DNA from: Allium sativum
Taxonomy: Eukaryota; Streptophyta; Magnoliopsida; Asparagales; Amaryllidaceae
Assembly: GCA_030737875.1 (NCBI GenBank)
Contig: CM060924.1
Coordinates: 146,066,197 to 146,130,196 of the forward strand
Direction: 5' to 3'
DNA length: 64,000 nucleotides
The notes below the pieces were generated by a model, which saw only the letters and a program-made list of their open reading frames with translations, was not told the DNA's origin and searched no databases. How positions within the stretch are numbered: the stretch's first letter is position 1; each line of letters begins with the position of its first letter. Shown piece by piece: positions 61,452 through 64,000 of this stretch. The translations under genes were made by a program, and so were the position numbers.

Positions 61452-62761
61452 GAATTAATTAATTAAAGAATAAGTTGAAAAATAATGGGGATTTGATAAT
61501 GGGGAATGCGCCATTGGTCCATTACTATTTTTGGTTTAGATGCATATTAAATTATGCAAAATGGACTAACATGAAGGAGTTATGGCCATTCAAAATTTAA
61601 AATAGAAAAAAAAAATATAAGATGTGTTGGGACAATCCCACACATGGCTTAGTCGACCCGTGGGTCGACCCAGACACGGCTGGGTTGAAACCATGTGTCG
61701 ACCTAGTACATTGCTAGGTACAATTTTGTGCCTAGCATAAAAAACGTGGACGGACGAGATTAAATATGGCTTTTTGGTGTTGACTTGTATTGGTTCTATA
61801 AGTTGATATGATTGATCCGAATTGACCCAAGAACATAGCAGTTCAGATTTAAAAACTAAATCTAATGGTGGAGGGTCTTTAGCTCCACCTATAAATAAAC
61901 CCCAACCCCCTCCCTTTTCCTCACAATACATCTCTTTTCCACCTAGGTTAATCTTCTTCTCAGGCTACCCTATTTCTAAATTTTTTGGCTAATCTTATTT
62001 TTGAAGATAAGCCACTTTAGTATAAATTTTAGGGGTTGAGATAAAATTATAATATTTTCAATTTTATTTTCATATAAGGGAAGTTGTGACAGATCTAATC
62101 CAGGAAAGCTTTGAAGTGAGTTTTTATGATTATTTAAAATTTTGATTTAGTTTTGACATAAAATAGGAATAATGGAAGTTGTAGTTATAGGTTTATTTAC
62201 AGTTCTTTTGCTTACAGTTATTTACAGTTTGTTTGTTCCTATTTTTTGTAACTTCTTTTCTGTAAGTAATTTTTTGTGGTTTTTCTGTCTTTTCTTACAG
62301 TTCTGTTTAATTAATATTCAGATTACTGTAAATTGTTCTCAGTCTTCTTCCGCTATTCTTCGTGGGATTTTTACGGTTTATTTGGGTTTATGCCAAATTA
62401 TGCCTAAAAGCCATATGTACATACGATTGACTTAGGCATAGATTTATATGCCTGATTACGTATTACTGATTATTATCTTTTAATATGCACACGTATGGGA
62501 AATTAAATTGAATTGGGATAATTAAATAAAATTGGGGCTAATTGTACATAAATTATAAAATTGTAATAAAAAGGGAACGTTGGACTGATAACTCACAAAC
62601 TTGATTAAAGTTCGTAAAAATGATTTTGACGTAGGATTAGGACAGAAAAATGAACTATAACTTATATTTGCACAAATATGATATTCGGAAAATAAAAAAA
62701 ACAAACATAGTTTATTTGCAAATATGAATTTGACAAGAAATGGTTAAAAAGGACAATTATC
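61452..62761 (+). mobile_element. LTR-like segment with TATA box
   Basis: Contains 'gtcgaccc' repeats (61650-61710), then TATAAATA (61890-61897) about 25-30 bp before a pyrimidine-rich 'ctcccttttcctcac' start-like region, then a leader. A similar 'ctaggtcaac'/'gtcaaccta' block occurs in E's LTR (reversed, 59060-59115). Probably part of another LTR of this broad group; borders not found. Confidence 0.45.
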
Positions 62762-63137
62762 TTTAATATGTACATATTGATTTAAAAGAAGGTAAATTAT
62801 GAGCATAAAAAGGCATTAAATTTTAGTATGGACATAATAACTTATAGGGGTTAAGTTATGAGCCTAAAATTAAAATTCTTTGATGATCTTAAAATTAGGC
62901 ATTAAAATTTAATATGTACATACTGATTTACTAAAAGATAAATTACGATCCTAAAAAGGAGTTAAGCTATAATATGAACATATCACTTAAAGTGGTTAAG
63001 TTACGAGTCTATAATTAAAATTTGGCACTAGGCTTTAATATGAACATAATACCTTAAAATGGTTAAGTTATGAGCAGAAGGCTTTAATATGGACATATTG
63101 ACTTATAGGTATAAAGTTACGAGCCTAGAACTAAAAT
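62762..63137. repeat. Degenerate tandem repeat, about six units
   Basis: Units of 49-88 bp share 'ttaatatg.acatat', then 'gacttata', then 'gttaagttacgagcct.aaa'. Starts near 62762, 62817, 62905, 62970, 63033 and 63083. Confidence 0.75.
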
Positions 63138-63202
63138 ACTATGGGGCCCCAAATCAAGGGGATTTGGGCCAAGCATGAACTGTTTGTTGGGGATCCTTGT
63201 AG
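63138..63202. other. Short spacer before L4
   Basis: Nothing recognisable; flank pentamer before L4 is tgtag. Confidence 0.5.
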
Positions 63203-64000
63203 TGTCCCGAATTTCCGGTACAATTTGAGCTGACCAAATAACACCAATCCAACCCAATTGCACTGGAAACCAGAAAACTAATAGAAAGAAAACAGAGGGT
63301 GAGAATGGATAAGATAGAATTTAGAATAGAAGAAGAAGAAGAAGAACATACAACATCAGAGTAAACATGAATCTCACAGCGGAACGAACAATATATATAA
63401 TAGATACACAACTTTGAAATAAGACTAGTATATGTATACAGTAACATTATCAGAGTACAAACTTACAACACAACATAAATAACTATAGCTATATGATCCT
63501 GAAGCCTCCTGCTCTAAGCTCTCCAAGTATCTGTAAAATCCTGACTACTTGACTGCCTGTACAAAATTGGGCACCCAAGAGTTTAGGGAAAACAAAACAA
63601 TATAAACTCCGGGTCAGTCATGGGACTGGTGTGAGTAAAACAGTTTAAGCAATTAAACGATATCTCATAAGACCACGTCGTATAACGAAACGGGTTTTTC
63701 CCTTATGAGAATCCAAATCAATTTGATTTTAACTTTTAAATCATTTTGAAAGAAAAGATAATCTTAATATCAAAACCCTTTTGATATAATAATAATAGTG
63801 TCTATCAATCACTATATAATAATCGTCTAGCAGAAACACTTTCATCTCACGTTCTACATACATAGTATACAATCAAAACCGCGAGCACTTATTGGATAAT
63901 GGATTACCAACTTTGGCAAGGTATGGAACCACCTTCGAATAGTGTACATCTAGAGGGGAATACACTGGGTTCAACAAGAACATCTTGCAACCTGGCCACA
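63203..64000 (-). mobile_element. L-family LTR copy L4, cut by window end
   Basis: Starts TGTCCCGAATTTCC. From about 63297 it follows the window start (position 1 onward) closely, including 'cacagcggaacga', 'gaagcctcctgctctaagctc', 'ctccgggtcagtcatg' and 'gaacatcttgcaacc'. L3 and L4 are therefore the closest pair of L copies here. Confidence 0.8.

Noticed and set aside
1..64000. L3 and L4 as the two LTRs of one 58-kb element
   Set aside because: No PBS follows 5096, no polypurine tract precedes 63203, and the intervening DNA includes other complete elements with their own flanks.

Overview
The window is repeat-dense plant nuclear DNA. It is AT-rich, carries Ty3/gypsy chromovirus and Athila coding remnants, a CACTA transposon, hAT-type MITEs and a LINE fragment, and has a primer-binding site matching plant initiator tRNA-Met. 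I found no intact host gene. Every recognisable coding stretch is a decayed transposon protein, apart from a short captured piece of a cellular prolyl-tRNA synthetase-like gene inside the CACTA element.

Layout. 1-5096: a very long minus-oriented LTR of a family I call L (copy L3, cut by the window edge), with an internal minisatellite. 5097-7571: unassigned DNA and an orphan Tat-like LTR end. 7572-10155: a CACTA element holding a hAT MITE and the captured gene fragment. 10156-11830: unassigned. 11831-56218: a single L-family LTR (L2) that appears to have been blown apart by later insertions. Its pieces are 11831-12829, about 25746-28939 and 55995-56218, and its outer ends carry a near-perfect 5-bp duplication (ttagg/ttaga). 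Inside L2 are a rearranged Athila-type element D (12835-22362), a LINE ORF1 fragment (22677-24150), a hAT MITE (24905-25237) and a 27-kb block that is element A.

Element A (28940-55994, TSD tatat) is a Tekay/Del-type chromovirus with about 4.46-kb LTRs. It has itself been hit twice: by chromovirus B in gag (33987-40950) and by a complete 6159-bp solo LTR of the L family in its 3' LTR (45883-52041, TSD tcaaa). Past L2 come unassigned DNA, a minus-oriented chromovirus remnant E (3' LTR 57241-60751, integrase/chromodomain tail 60885-61451), an LTR-like stretch with a tandem repeat, and the start of another L copy (L4, 63203 onward).

The most unusual signal is in element A. Its gag, RT/RNase H junction and integrase are each interrupted by a 75-77 bp GT-AG segment with intron character. 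Removing each segment restores the conserved reading exactly, and the segments share short motifs with one another. The related element B lacks the one in integrase. Second in interest is the CACTA element carrying an intron-containing prolyl-tRNA synthetase fragment. Third is the Athila element, whose integrase and gag-pol point in opposite directions and meet inside two zinc-finger motifs.
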